64,000 bases of DNA from an uncultured Clostridia bacterium (GTDB lineage: Bacteria; Bacillota; Clostridia; Christensenellales; UBA1242). Position 1 is the first letter of the stretch. Each line of letters opens with the position of its first letter. The translations under genes were made by a program, and so were the position numbers. Positions 33,723 to 42,779 of this stretch are shown here, one piece after another. Below the pieces are notes generated by a model. That model was not told the DNA's origin and did not search any database. It saw only the letters and a list, made by a program, of their open reading frames with translations. Where the stretch lies: contig CAKVHQ010000002.1 in NCBI GenBank assembly GCA_934749845.1, positions 1 to 64,000 of the forward strand, in the 5' to 3' direction.

Positions 33723-36700
33723 CGTGCTCTTGATTTAACATATAAAGACGAGATTATTATGACAAACAGAATTATTATTGCAAACATGACGATTAAAATA
33801 AGTTTAGTATTGTCAGCTTGACTGTAATCGGCAATTAACTCCATGTCTTGATAAATTGTTATTTTGTTATCGATTTTTTGATTATTAAATTTCCAACCTA
33901 TAAAAGTTTTGTCTTCCAAAGAAGGTAATTCAATTTCGCTTGCATATGGAACATAAATTAGTTTAACAACTTGATTGTTTTTGTCAAGAAAAACTACTTT
34001 AAATAAGTGTTCGTAATGGGCAGTGAAGGTGGTTTCAGCACTTAAGTAAACCGCTTCGCCAGTTTTGTAACTACCACGATTTGAAACCCAAGCATTTATG
34101 GTTTCGTTTTCGTTTGAAGATGTTGGAAGCACAAATTTTTCGTAAGGCAAAACATATTTCGTAATTATGCTATCTTTGTATTGTAATATTATCTTTACTT
34201 TGTCGGTTAAATTTCCATTTAAGGTTATGTTTTGAGTTAAAATTATTTCACTTCCATAAATATAATTATTGCTGTTTTCATCGGTGTAGGACGACACATA
34301 TTGTGTTTCGCCGTAGCAATAATTTAGGGTAACTTTGTCGCCATACTTATGAGAATATGTCGTTTTTTTATTGCCAATTTTTATTGTTAATTCAACCTGT
34401 TTTAGTTTTAAAATGATTTTGTTTTCTTCTAATAAAGGAACTAAATATGTGCTGTCAAAGTTCACTTTTTCAAGGTCAACGCTATTAAATGTATAGTTTG
34501 TGCTTTGCAAGATAACTAAATTTTCCTTTACATTTGTTGGAACAAATTTACAGTTTTCAATATTAGTAAATAACCCGCCCAAAACAATAATATTAGCATT
34601 TTCTGTAAACATAATTTTGCTTGACAAATTGCAATTTGAATTTATGTTAAAGTTTCCGCTGTTAAGATAAATTTGAGAGTTTTGTGGCATGGTGGTGGAG
34701 AGAAGTTCCATGTTGCCATTATTTATATAAATATCTTTACTATTTAAAGCATAATTGTTTTTTATTGTTGTTGATGTGATTTTAACTCTTCGCACTGCAA
34801 CGCTGGTGGAATAATATATTGCTCCGCCATTATTGTTAGCGGTGTTGTCATAAATTTCACAATTTGTTATTTCCGTGTAGCCATCAATAAATAATGCTGA
34901 ACCGTTATTTGCTGTGTTGTTAAATATTTTTGAATTTTTCAAATAGACAATTCCGCCCGAAAAGTTATAAATTGTTCCATTCAAAGTTGCATTATTGTTT
35001 ACAAACTGACAATCCGTTATGGTTATAGTTCCTTTACTTGCAATGGCACTTCCGTTTTGAGTGGAAACATTATTTTGCATAACACAATTAGTTAAGTTTA
35101 GGCGAGATTGAGCAGTGTTTAATAAAATTGCACCACCGTTATTTGTTGAAATTGAATCAATGATTTTTAAATAAGTGCCTTTTAGTGTACCGTTAACATT
35201 AAATAGTGAGCCATCTTGGGTTAAATTGTTTCCAGAAACAATAATTTGTGCTTTGTCGTTACCGTAAATAGTTAATGTAACATTACCATTTATTGTAAAT
35301 AGGTAACCTGCTTCAATTTTGTAAATATAAATCGAATTAGTTTCATCATCATTTAGTTTAATTGTTAAATTTTTATCAATAACAATTTTTGGCTCGTAAG
35401 TCGACTTAAATAATATAATAGTGTCTCCGCTTGACGCATTTTTAACTGCTTCTTGAAGTGAAGTGTACATGGTGTCTTGAATTTTGCATACATGAACTGA
35501 ATTTACTTCATATGTTTTGCTTGAACTGTAGTTGGTTGAGTTAAATTGCCTATCCACAGCCCTGATTTTATAGGTTGGGGTATAGTTTTCGTCATATTTG
35601 GTTGTGTCTGTAAAACAGTTGCCGTAGGTGAAGCCAATAACTTTGTAGCCGTCAGTTTCGTTGCCTTGTAAAATTTCATAACCAAGATGATTTGAGTTTG
35701 TTGACTGTGGCAATGTGATGTTAATTCCATTTTCGGTTTTAAACACTTTGCTTATGTTAATTGTTGTGCTTTCGCTATACGATGAGCCATTATTAACATA
35801 GTTATATTGCTTTGCATCTTGATACCAAAGTTTTGGCTTATTGGTGTTAGAAATATAACCTTTATCTAACATTTTTTGTAGGCAATTCTTGTAGTTTTCG
35901 GTTGCAGTTGAAAAATTAAAAATATTCTCACTTGTGTTTAAGTTAAAGCCCCATCGCTCAAAATAGTATGACAAATCTATCCCAGTTACGAGTGAAGAGA
36001 GAAGAACATTTTTCTCGGTTTTGTTAAGAGAATTGTAGCTTGATTTAAATGCTTCATCGTTTAATAGTGAAAGCAATTTTTCATTTTGCAATCTATAACA
36101 TTTTTCAAGATTTCCCCAAAAACCTTTTTGATAGCTTTCAATATACCACCAAATCAAGTAGTTGTATCTGTTGGAATTAAAATATCCGCTTGTATCCACT
36201 AGGTCGCTTGAAAGAGCAAGTAGTGTTTGGCTAAAATCTCCACGAGTTGCAATCTTTTCAATCGCAGTTTCGTTAAATTTTGAATACATATTGTTGGTTG
36301 TTTCGCCAATGGTTCGTTCAGGAATATCTGTCATGTGTCCAAGTTCGTGCGACATTCCCCAACCAAAGTTACTTGCATAAAAACCAGTTTGCTCCCAAGA
36401 TGTGTATATTCCCACATGTTCAGTGTAAGCATACGCTGCCGCTCCAGCCCATGGTTGAGAAACTCTCACATTAACATTAACATGCTCGTTTTTTAAGTCG
36501 TAGTATGGGGAAGAACTGTCAAAATCAACTCCACCAAAATTAAGTAATTTTTCCAAATAATTATCCCAATTTTCTGCACATTGTTTTGGGCTAAAATTTT
36601 TATAAGCATTATTTGCCCCGCTTGCACGAGCCGAGAAAATAACATGGTCGGTTACAATTTCGCAAATGTCCAAAGTGTTTTCAGGGTCTGTAGTTAATTT

Positions 36701-37990
36701 TTCAATATAGTCGGCAAGGTAATTTTTAAATACATTTTCATCATCGCCTTTATGGTAAACAGGGTAGAGGTCGCCACCTTCAAAATAAATCTTAACATTG
36801 CCAGTTTGCACTGCTTCGTCATAAGGGTTAACTATGTAAATTGCACCACCAGCCAAAGTGTCAACGGTGTAGTTGTCATTTTTTAAATAAGGTGCAGTAA
36901 AAGTGTTTTTTCCTAAAGAAAGTTGATTTTCGCCACCAAGCCAGCGACTCCAATGCCCATGGTTTTGAGAAAATTGAATTTTAGGGAGAGACACACCTTC
37001 GTCTGCTTCAACATAAATATTTATTTTCTCATTCGCTTTTATTGCTATACCCGAAACTTGCCTGTTAGTTCCAAAAGCGTTCATTTTTAACACATTTCTA
37101 GCATACGAAACAATGTTTCCGTATTGGTTAATTTTGTTTTGTGCATTATCGTTGGTCGAGAATTCTCGCCTTGCGTCGTAATAAATGTTTCCAAGCACAA
37201 TTTGGCGTGCTCTTTCAAAACTATCTTTAAAAAAACTTTCGTAGTTAACATTTTGTTTAAACTTGTTTTCAAACTCGTTAAGATTTTCAATGGTGTTAAA
37301 TTTATCGTTAATTTTTGTTTGACTGTAATTTGCAAAAAGAGAGCAAAAATCGTTATAGTCTTGCTCGTTTTCTGGTTGCAGGCAAATAATTTCTCTTGCT
37401 GTTGCAACATATTTGTGATAGGTTACAACCTTAACATATTCAAATCTAATCTTGTTAGTTGAAATTGTTTTGCCAAAATCAAAAATAACCATCATTGATG
37501 TTTCGCTAGAGCTATAATTGCCAATAAGTTCCCAACCGTTTTCGCCATAAGTGTATAAATTAAGTTGTGTAGGATAGCCACGAGTGGTCGAGGATGACTC
37601 CGTTCCATACATTAAACGATTTAAATTAACAGTTTGTTTAAACGAAATATCAATGTAATTTTGAAAGTTACTTTTCTTTGTTCCGTCAGCGTCGATATAG
37701 TCAACATTATTATCTTGAGCCGACTTAAAACATGAACTATAATTTCTATCAAAAGCCTTTGATAGTTCGTTGCCGTTTAACTCGCCACCGTTGTTGGAAT
37801 ATGACAGCATTTGTGTTGGAATTGAGTAATAGTTAAGGTAATCGTTTTTTAAACGATAATCATTCTCATTTAAAACCGTTACGCTTTGAATTTCTTGTGC
37901 ATAAGTAGGCTTAATGTTAAGCAAAAATAAGCCTGTTAAAATAAAACCAAAAGTCAAAATAAATAACCAATTAAATAAATTTTTTCTCAT
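33710..37990 (-). CDS. Giant M60-type surface metalloprotease
   Basis: A 1426-residue secreted, membrane-anchored protein. It has a signal peptide (about 1-31, ending TYA), an F5/8-type carbohydrate-binding-like region (about 60-200), and the M60/enhancin-like protease domain with the zinc motif H548-E-L-G-H552. A fibronectin-like region lies near 800-880. A parallel beta-helix of short repeats (about 890-1170) follows, then InlB-type MucBP-like repeats, a final membrane helix (about 1396-1419) and a basic tail. M60 enzymes cleave mucin-type glycoproteins, so host mucus degradation is likely. It starts at an ATG that appears leaderless. Confidence 0.87.
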   Translation of the reverse strand: MRKNLFNWLFILTFGFILTGLFLLNIKPTYAQEIQSVTVLNENDYRLKNDYLNYYSIPTQMLSYSNNGGELNGNELSKAFDRNYSSCFKSAQDNNVDYIDADGTKKSNFQNYIDISFKQTVNLNRLMYGTESSSTTRGYPTQLNLYTYGENGWELIGNYSSSETSMMVIFDFGKTISTNKIRFEYVKVVTYHKYVATAREIICLQPENEQDYNDFCSLFANYSQTKINDKFNTIENLNEFENKFKQNVNYESFFKDSFERARQIVLGNIYYDARREFSTNDNAQNKINQYGNIVSYARNVLKMNAFGTNRQVSGIAIKANEKINIYVEADEGVSLPKIQFSQNHGHWSRWLGGENQLSLGKNTFTAPYLKNDNYTVDTLAGGAIYIVNPYDEAVQTGNVKIYFEGGDLYPVYHKGDDENVFKNYLADYIEKLTTDPENTLDICEIVTDHVIFSARASGANNAYKNFSPKQCAENWDNYLEKLLNFGGVDFDSSSPYYDLKNEHVNVNVRVSQPWAGAAAYAYTEHVGIYTSWEQTGFYASNFGWGMSHELGHMTDIPERTIGETTNNMYSKFNETAIEKIATRGDFSQTLLALSSDLVDTSGYFNSNRYNYLIWWYIESYQKGFWGNLEKCYRLQNEKLLSLLNDEAFKSSYNSLNKTEKNVLLSSLVTGIDLSYYFERWGFNLNTSENIFNFSTATENYKNCLQKMLDKGYISNTNKPKLWYQDAKQYNYVNNGSSYSESTTINISKVFKTENGINITLPQSTNSNHLGYEILQGNETDGYKVIGFTYGNCFTDTTKYDENYTPTYKIRAVDRQFNSTNYSSSKTYEVNSVHVCKIQDTMYTSLQEAVKNASSGDTIILFKSTYEPKIVIDKNLTIKLNDDETNSIYIYKIEAGYLFTINGNVTLTIYGNDKAQIIVSGNNLTQDGSLFNVNGTLKGTYLKIIDSISTNNGGAILLNTAQSRLNLTNCVMQNNVSTQNGSAIASKGTITITDCQFVNNNATLNGTIYNFSGGIVYLKNSKIFNNTANNGSALFIDGYTEITNCEIYDNTANNNGGAIYYSTSVAVRRVKITSTTIKNNYALNSKDIYINNGNMELLSTTMPQNSQIYLNSGNFNINSNCNLSSKIMFTENANIIVLGGLFTNIENCKFVPTNVKENLVILQSTNYTFNSVDLEKVNFDSTYLVPLLEENKIILKLKQVELTIKIGNKKTTYSHKYGDKVTLNYCYGETQYVSSYTDENSNNYIYGSEIILTQNITLNGNLTDKVKIILQYKDSIITKYVLPYEKFVLPTSSNENETINAWVSNRGSYKTGEAVYLSAETTFTAHYEHLFKVVFLDKNNQVVKLIYVPYASEIELPSLEDKTFIGWKFNNQKIDNKITIYQDMELIADYSQADNTKLILIVMFAIIILFVIIISSLYVKSRARKKR

Positions 37991-37996
37991 GGCGAT

Positions 37997-38026
37997 ATTT
38001 TAGCATAATTTTTTGTGATTATGCAA
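37997..38026 (-). promoter_or_regulatory. Promoter of the M60 protease, predicted leaderless
   Basis: On the minus strand TTGCAT (38021-38026), 18 bp, TGCTAAAAT with -10 TAAAAT at 37997-38002. The ATG follows after exactly 6 nt, without a Shine-Dalgarno sequence. Confidence 0.65.
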
Positions 38027-38175
38027 TAGCAAAATTATGTTTTTAAAAAATCTTTTGTCAAAAATAATAGCAAAAATAAAAGGCTAGTTTTATCTATTAT
38101 TTTGTTTAGAATTGCAATCTAATTTTGAATAATTCATTATTCTACACTTACATTTAAGTGTAGATAACTATTTGT

Positions 38176-38204
38176 TTGTTAATAATTTCTTTTTATGGTA
38201 AAAT
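38176..38204 (+). promoter_or_regulatory. Promoter of the SDR-ABC operon
   Basis: TTGTTA (38176-38181), 17 bp, TAAAAT (38199-38204), followed by GAGGTG before the ATG. Confidence 0.65.
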
Positions 38205-38220
38205 CAAGCGAGGTGAAATT

Positions 38221-39027
38221 ATGAACAAAACCGTTGTTATAACAGGAAGTGCTAAAGGCTTTGGCTATGAAATGGCAAAATGCTTTAAAAAAAATAACTA
38301 TAATATCATGCTTAGTGACATTAACGATGAAGCATTAAAAAATGCAAAACAAACTCTTGAAAGTATGGACGGGGAAGGCAAAGTTGACTACTGTCTTGCA
38401 GATGTTAGAAATTACGAGCAACTTGAATTATTATGGCAAAAAGCAATAGATAGTTTTGGAAGGGTTGATGTTTGGATTAACAATGCGGGCGTAAATCAGC
38501 CACAAAAAGCAATTTATGAACTAACAAAGCAAGAAATGGACTTTGTTCTTGATATTGATTTGCATGGCACGGTTTACGGCAGTAACATTGCATTTAAAAA
38601 TATGCAAAAACAAAATTTTGGACAAATTTACAATGTTGAAGGCTATGGCTCTAATGACGCAACTATGCTGGGGCTTTCGATTTATGGAACAGGCAAAAGA
38701 GCAATAACATATTTTACTAGGGCACTAGCAAAAGAAAGCAAAACTCTAAAAAGTAATGTGCTTGTTGGACGAATAACCCCAGGCATTATGATTACAGATT
38801 TTATTACAAGTGCAAACGGCAAAAAAGGCGAAATTGTTTTAAGTGAAAAAACAAAAAAAGTTTATAACATCTTGGGCGATTACCCACAAACTATCGCCGA
38901 ATTTATGGTTAAAAAAATTGTTAAAAACAAAAAAAATGATGTTAAATTTGCATGGCTAACAAACGCAAGAGCATTTAGAAGATTTATGTTTGCAGGCTTT
39001 TCAAAGCGTAATTTTTTTGAAAAATAG
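38221..39027 (+). CDS. Short-chain dehydrogenase/reductase
   Basis: A 268-residue NAD(P)-dependent oxidoreductase. The cofactor motif TGSAKGFG (residues 7-14), the NNAG motif and the catalytic YGTGK are present. The segment NVEGYGS before the catalytic tyrosine recalls the NMDGAGS signature of the NYC1/NOL-like SDR branch; the substrate in bacteria is unknown. ATG 38221 follows GAGGTG. An ABC ATPase and permease follow with almost no gap, so the three form an operon. Confidence 0.88.
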   Translation: MNKTVVITGSAKGFGYEMAKCFKKNNYNIMLSDINDEALKNAKQTLESMDGEGKVDYCLADVRNYEQLELLWQKAIDSFGRVDVWINNAGVNQPQKAIYELTKQEMDFVLDIDLHGTVYGSNIAFKNMQKQNFGQIYNVEGYGSNDATMLGLSIYGTGKRAITYFTRALAKESKTLKSNVLVGRITPGIMITDFITSANGKKGEIVLSEKTKKVYNILGDYPQTIAEFMVKKIVKNKKNDVKFAWLTNARAFRRFMFAGFSKRNFFEK

Positions 39028-39039
39028 TTGGAGGAGATT

Positions 39040-39951
39040 TTGGACAATATAATTGAAATTAAAAATTTAAACAAAAGTTTTGGAGATGTCCATGCGGTAA
39101 ACGACTTATCTTTTAATGTAAAAAAAGGGGAGTTGTTTGCTTTTTTGGGCGTTAATGGTGCGGGAAAGTCCACCACTATATCAATTATGTGCGGAACATT
39201 AAATAAAGACAGTGGCTCGGTTGTTATCGACGGGAAAAATATCGACACTGACATGAAAGCGATAACCAATGAACTTGGCGTTGTTTTTCAATCGTCTGTG
39301 TTAGATAGTGTGCTTACCGTTAAAGACAATTTGCTTTCACGAGCAAGCCTTTATAACATTTACGGCTCACAAGCAGAAAATAGAATTAAAGAACTAGCAA
39401 AAATGCTGGATTTTGAATCTTTGTTAAACAGAACGGTTGGCAAACTTTCTGGCGGACAGAGAAGAAGAATAGATGTTGCAAGAGCCTTGCTTCATAAACC
39501 TAAAATTTTAATTTTAGATGAGCCAACGACTGGTCTTGACCCACAAACACGAAAAACCCTTTGGGAAGTTATCGAAAATTATCGTAAGAATGAAAAAATG
39601 ACAGTGTTTTTAACCACTCATTATATGGAAGAAGCAACTGACGCCGACTATGTTGTTATTTTAGATAGCGGTAAAATATCAGCAGAAGGCACTCCAGTTG
39701 AACTAAAAAATAAATACACTGGCGACTACATAACTTTTTATAACACTGATGAAGAAACAGTAAAACAACTGAATTTGCCTTATAAAGCAATTTCAAACGA
39801 CATTTATCGCGTTGAAGTTAAAGATACTTTAGAAGCAAAAAATTTAATTGTTAAAAACCCAAATTTGTTTAACGACTTTGAAATTAACAAAGGCAAAATG
39901 GACGATGTGTTTTTGGCTGTAACAGGCAAAAAACTTACAGGAGGAAACTAA
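39040..39951 (+). CDS. ABC transporter ATPase (DrrA-like)
   Basis: A 303-residue ATPase with Walker A GVNGAGKST, a canonical LSGGQRRRIDVARAL signature, Walker B ILILDEPTTGLDP and the H-loop TTHYMEEA, followed by the C-terminal domain common in drug and lipid exporters. The TTG at 39040 is the likely start: GGAGGAG (39030-39036) precedes it, whereas the TTG at 39028 overlaps that site. The permease follows one base after the stop. Confidence 0.92.
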   Translation: MDNIIEIKNLNKSFGDVHAVNDLSFNVKKGELFAFLGVNGAGKSTTISIMCGTLNKDSGSVVIDGKNIDTDMKAITNELGVVFQSSVLDSVLTVKDNLLSRASLYNIYGSQAENRIKELAKMLDFESLLNRTVGKLSGGQRRRIDVARALLHKPKILILDEPTTGLDPQTRKTLWEVIENYRKNEKMTVFLTTHYMEEATDADYVVILDSGKISAEGTPVELKNKYTGDYITFYNTDEETVKQLNLPYKAISNDIYRVEVKDTLEAKNLIVKNPNLFNDFEINKGKMDDVFLAVTGKKLTGGN

Positions 39952-39952
39952 T

Positions 39953-40852
39953 ATGCACACATTTTATTGCATGACAAAGCGTAATATTAAAATGTTTTTT
40001 AAAGATAAGGGCATGTTTTTTACTTCCTTAATTACGCCTATTATTTTACTAATACTTTTTGTAACATTTCTTGCAAAGGTTTATAGAGAAAGTTTTGCTT
40101 CTGCCTTGCCAGAAGGATTTTCGGTTTCATCATCAATAATAAACGGAATGGTTGGTGGAGAGTTAGTTTCTTCCTTGCTTGCAGTTAGTTGCGTTACCGT
40201 TGCATTTTGCTCTAATTTGCTTATGGTGCAAGACAAGGTTAGTGGTGCAAGAAAAGATTTATACATAACACCTGTAAAAAAATCTACACTTGCTTTTTCC
40301 TACTACTTTGCATCTTTAATAACAACTTTAATTGTTAGTTATGTTGCAACTGGGGCTGGCTTTATATATTTGGCAATTCAAGGTTGGTATTTATCGTTTG
40401 CCGATGTATTACTAATTTTGTTAGATGTATTTCTTCTTACCATGTTTGGAACGGCAATTTCATCTGTTGTGAATGTGTTTTTGTCAACAAATGGTCAAGC
40501 ATCAGCCGTTGGAACAATAGTATCCGCAGGATACGGCTTTATTTGCGGGGCATATATGCCAATTTCAAATTTTGGCGTAGTTCTTCAAAACATACTCTCA
40601 TTCTTGCCAGGAACTTATGGAACATCACTTTTAAGAAATCACTTTTTAAATGGCGTTTTCAGAAATATGGCAAGCAATGGCTTCCCACCAGATGTGGTAG
40701 AAGGCATCAAAGATAGTGTTGATTGCAACCTAAAATTTTTCAATACAAGTGTTAGTCAAGGTGCAATGTATGTAATTTTAATTGGTTCAATAGCACTCCT
40801 TATTGGTGCATATGTGCTAATTCATGTGTTAAGAAAAAAGAAAAATAGTTAG
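39953..40852 (+). CDS. ABC-2 type permease
   Basis: A 299-residue six-helix membrane protein of the ABC-2/DrrB family, with the central signature region GYGFICGAYMPISNF and LSFLPGTYGTSLLRN. It pairs with the preceding ATPase as an exporter. The ATG follows AGGAGG. The substrate may be linked to the co-transcribed SDR, but nothing specific can be read. Confidence 0.9.
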   Translation: MHTFYCMTKRNIKMFFKDKGMFFTSLITPIILLILFVTFLAKVYRESFASALPEGFSVSSSIINGMVGGELVSSLLAVSCVTVAFCSNLLMVQDKVSGARKDLYITPVKKSTLAFSYYFASLITTLIVSYVATGAGFIYLAIQGWYLSFADVLLILLDVFLLTMFGTAISSVVNVFLSTNGQASAVGTIVSAGYGFICGAYMPISNFGVVLQNILSFLPGTYGTSLLRNHFLNGVFRNMASNGFPPDVVEGIKDSVDCNLKFFNTSVSQGAMYVILIGSIALLIGAYVLIHVLRKKKNS

Positions 40853-40905
40853 TTTAGCAGTTATTTTAAGCCTTTCATATTATAAAATTAGAACAACTAT
40901 AAATA

Positions 40906-41658
40906 TTGAGAGGATTAAATGGAAAAAATGATGTAACTCAAAGTGATAATTTAATATTATCGTATTACAATCCGCAAGATGTTAGCCAAGTAAAAACTTT
41001 GTCAATCAACTTTATGAAAGTTAGAACAGGTTCAAAGGAAGTTGTCATGGCAGGCGACGAAGTTAACCAAACTTTAACGCTAACTAACCGAAGCGAGTAT
41101 GATATTTCAAATATTTCAATAAAGGACACAATATCGTCGGGCGTAACATTTAAAGCAAATTCAGTTGCGATAAATGGCACATCTTATTCGGGCTACGACC
41201 CAACAGTTGGCTTTTCGTTGCCAGACACAATTAAGGCATCAAATAGTGCCACGATAACATATAGAGTGTTCATAGACACCCAGCCACAAACTCAAAAGTT
41301 TTCGCTTTATTCGGCTGTAACCTTCACAGCAGATGGTGTTGAATACACCGAAAATTCTACTGTTTACAATATGAAAATTGCAAGTGGCGACATAAAGATT
41401 GAAACAACATCAAACAAAACTGTTTTAGTAAAAGGTCAAACAATAACATACCAAAGTGTTATAACAAACACTGGCAATTTGAATGCAACAAAAATAACTT
41501 TTAAAGACGAACTTCCATCTAGTATGAGTTTTGTTGAAGGTAGCGTAAAAATAAATGGAGTTGCAAAGCCGGAATATAATCCTATTGAAAGTTTTAGCGT
41601 GAACAATTTGTACCCAAACGACGTTGCAACTATAACTTTTGATGCAAAATTAAACTAA
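40906..41658 (+). pseudogene. DUF11-like surface repeat protein with out-of-frame start
   Basis: The open frame encodes about 250 residues with two DUF11-like beta-sandwich repeats (LTNRSEYDISNISIKDT...; VITNTGNLNATKITFKDEL...), each ending in a YDP/YNP segment. The best ribosome site (GAGAGGA, 40908-40914) serves an ATG at 40919, but that frame stops after five codons. One extra A in the A6 run at 40923-40928 would join ATG 40919 to the long frame. The TTG at 40906 has no ribosome site. It is a paralogue of the convergent 41903-42670 gene. It could be intact via TTG, phase-variable, or an assembly error. Confidence 0.6.
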
Positions 41659-41688
41659 AAAGTTACGGAATTTCCGTAACATTTTTAT
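41659..41688. terminator. Shared terminator of the repeat-protein genes
   Basis: GTTACGGAA / TTTCCGTAAC hairpin with A- and T-rich flanks. It lies right after the plus-strand stop and right after the minus-strand small ORF. Confidence 0.8.
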
Positions 41689-41906
41689 AGTTTTAAAAAC
41701 CAAATAAGATAGAATAATTTACAATAGTTATCATAGTTACAACAATTCTGTTTGCACAAACATTCTTTTTGCTTATAGTAAATGATTTTTGGCTCTTTTT
41801 GCTTAATTTCAACTTCGATTATTAATATGTTGCTTGAAAATTTTAAGTCTTTGCCGTTGCTTTTACTATAAACAAAAGATTGAAATTTTAATTGTTTTTT
41901 CATCAT
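41685..41906 (-). CDS. Small translationally coupled protein
   Basis: A 73-residue product I do not recognise. The start overlaps the stop of the upstream repeat-protein gene (ATGA), implying coupled translation. The frame fills the entire gap up to the shared terminator. The N-terminal half is beta-like and basic. The C-terminal half carries a five-cysteine cluster (CLCKQNCC...YC) followed by a short hydrophobic, aromatic tail. The context supports a real gene. A small spore-surface or cysteine-linked protein is possible. Confidence 0.5.
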   Translation of the reverse strand: MMKKQLKFQSFVYSKSNGKDLKFSSNILIIEVEIKQKEPKIIYYKQKECLCKQNCCNYDNYCKLFYLIWFLKL

Positions 41907-42670
41907 TCAACTATAACTTCAAATGTCACAGTAATTTCTTCCTGTGCATCTAAATCGTCAAGTTTAAACCCAACTGCTGGGTCGTAACCCGGCATAGTTT
42001 GATTATCAATTTTAACACTGTTTGCAACAAATTTTGCTCCGCTTGGAATAGGGTCGTAAAAAATTATATCTGTGAGAGTGGTTCTGCCTTCGTTTTTAAT
42101 AACATTTTTAAAAGTAATCACTTGACCTGAAATAACCGCTGTTAAATTTGAAGATTTAGTTATAGAAAGTCTTTCAGTTATAATTTCTATTTCAACGCTA
42201 TTGCTCATTTCTTGTAATTCGCTTATTTCATTAACAGAATAGGTCACACTAGAAACTAATTCGCTTTTTTCCACTGTAGGCTGTTCGTCAATGGTAATAA
42301 TGTAAGATATAGTTGTGCTTGCACCACTTTGCAATACATCTGGAAGCGTAAATCCAGTAACAGGATTAAAATTTGCATATTCAACTTCGTCAATTTTTAG
42401 TGAATTTTCCTTAAATGTTACACCTAGCGATATCGTATCTTGTATTTTAATATCTGTAATTATATTATCACTATTGTTTTGTAAAGTTAAGTATTGCAAA
42501 ATTTCTTCTTTTGGCACTCCAAAATTTTTTGCTGTTGTTCTATTTTTTTTAAACGAGTCTGTCATGTATTCAGTTTGAGATGTATTACTTTTGGCTTCGG
42601 CTTCAACTTGTGTTTGGTCGGGAAGCGTATATTTTGATGTTACTCTTGATTGATTTGTTATCTTGGACAT
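41903..42670 (-). CDS. DUF11-like surface repeat protein
   Basis: A 255-residue protein with a disordered N-terminus (about 1-60) and two beta-sandwich repeats of the DUF11 type: residues ~70-160 (NIITDIKIQDTISLGVTF, LPD..QSGASTTISY) and ~170-255 (VIKNEGRTTLTDIIFYDPI). It has no signal peptide, which fits spore-surface assembly from the mother cell rather than Sec secretion. It starts with AAAGGAG and is divergent from the collagen-like gene. The convergent 40906 gene is a diverged copy. Confidence 0.78.
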   Translation of the reverse strand: MSKITNQSRVTSKYTLPDQTQVEAEAKSNTSQTEYMTDSFKKNRTTAKNFGVPKEEILQYLTLQNNSDNIITDIKIQDTISLGVTFKENSLKIDEVEYANFNPVTGFTLPDVLQSGASTTISYIITIDEQPTVEKSELVSSVTYSVNEISELQEMSNSVEIEIITERLSITKSSNLTAVISGQVITFKNVIKNEGRTTLTDIIFYDPIPSGAKFVANSVKIDNQTMPGYDPAVGFKLDDLDAQEEITVTFEVIVE

Positions 42671-42779
42671 AATTTCTCCTTTGTAGGCAAATGCCTAATT
42701 CAAAATATGCTCAACTTTGCCTTTCTGCCATTTTTAAACTTTTTATCTAGTTTTTTATATAATAGACTAAGGAGTTATC

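Noticed and set aside
42671..42779. Sporulation sigma (SigK/SigE) promoters for the collagen-like and repeat genes
   Set aside because: A CATATTTT-like sequence exists on the minus strand, but no convincing -35 at proper spacing, so I do not call it.
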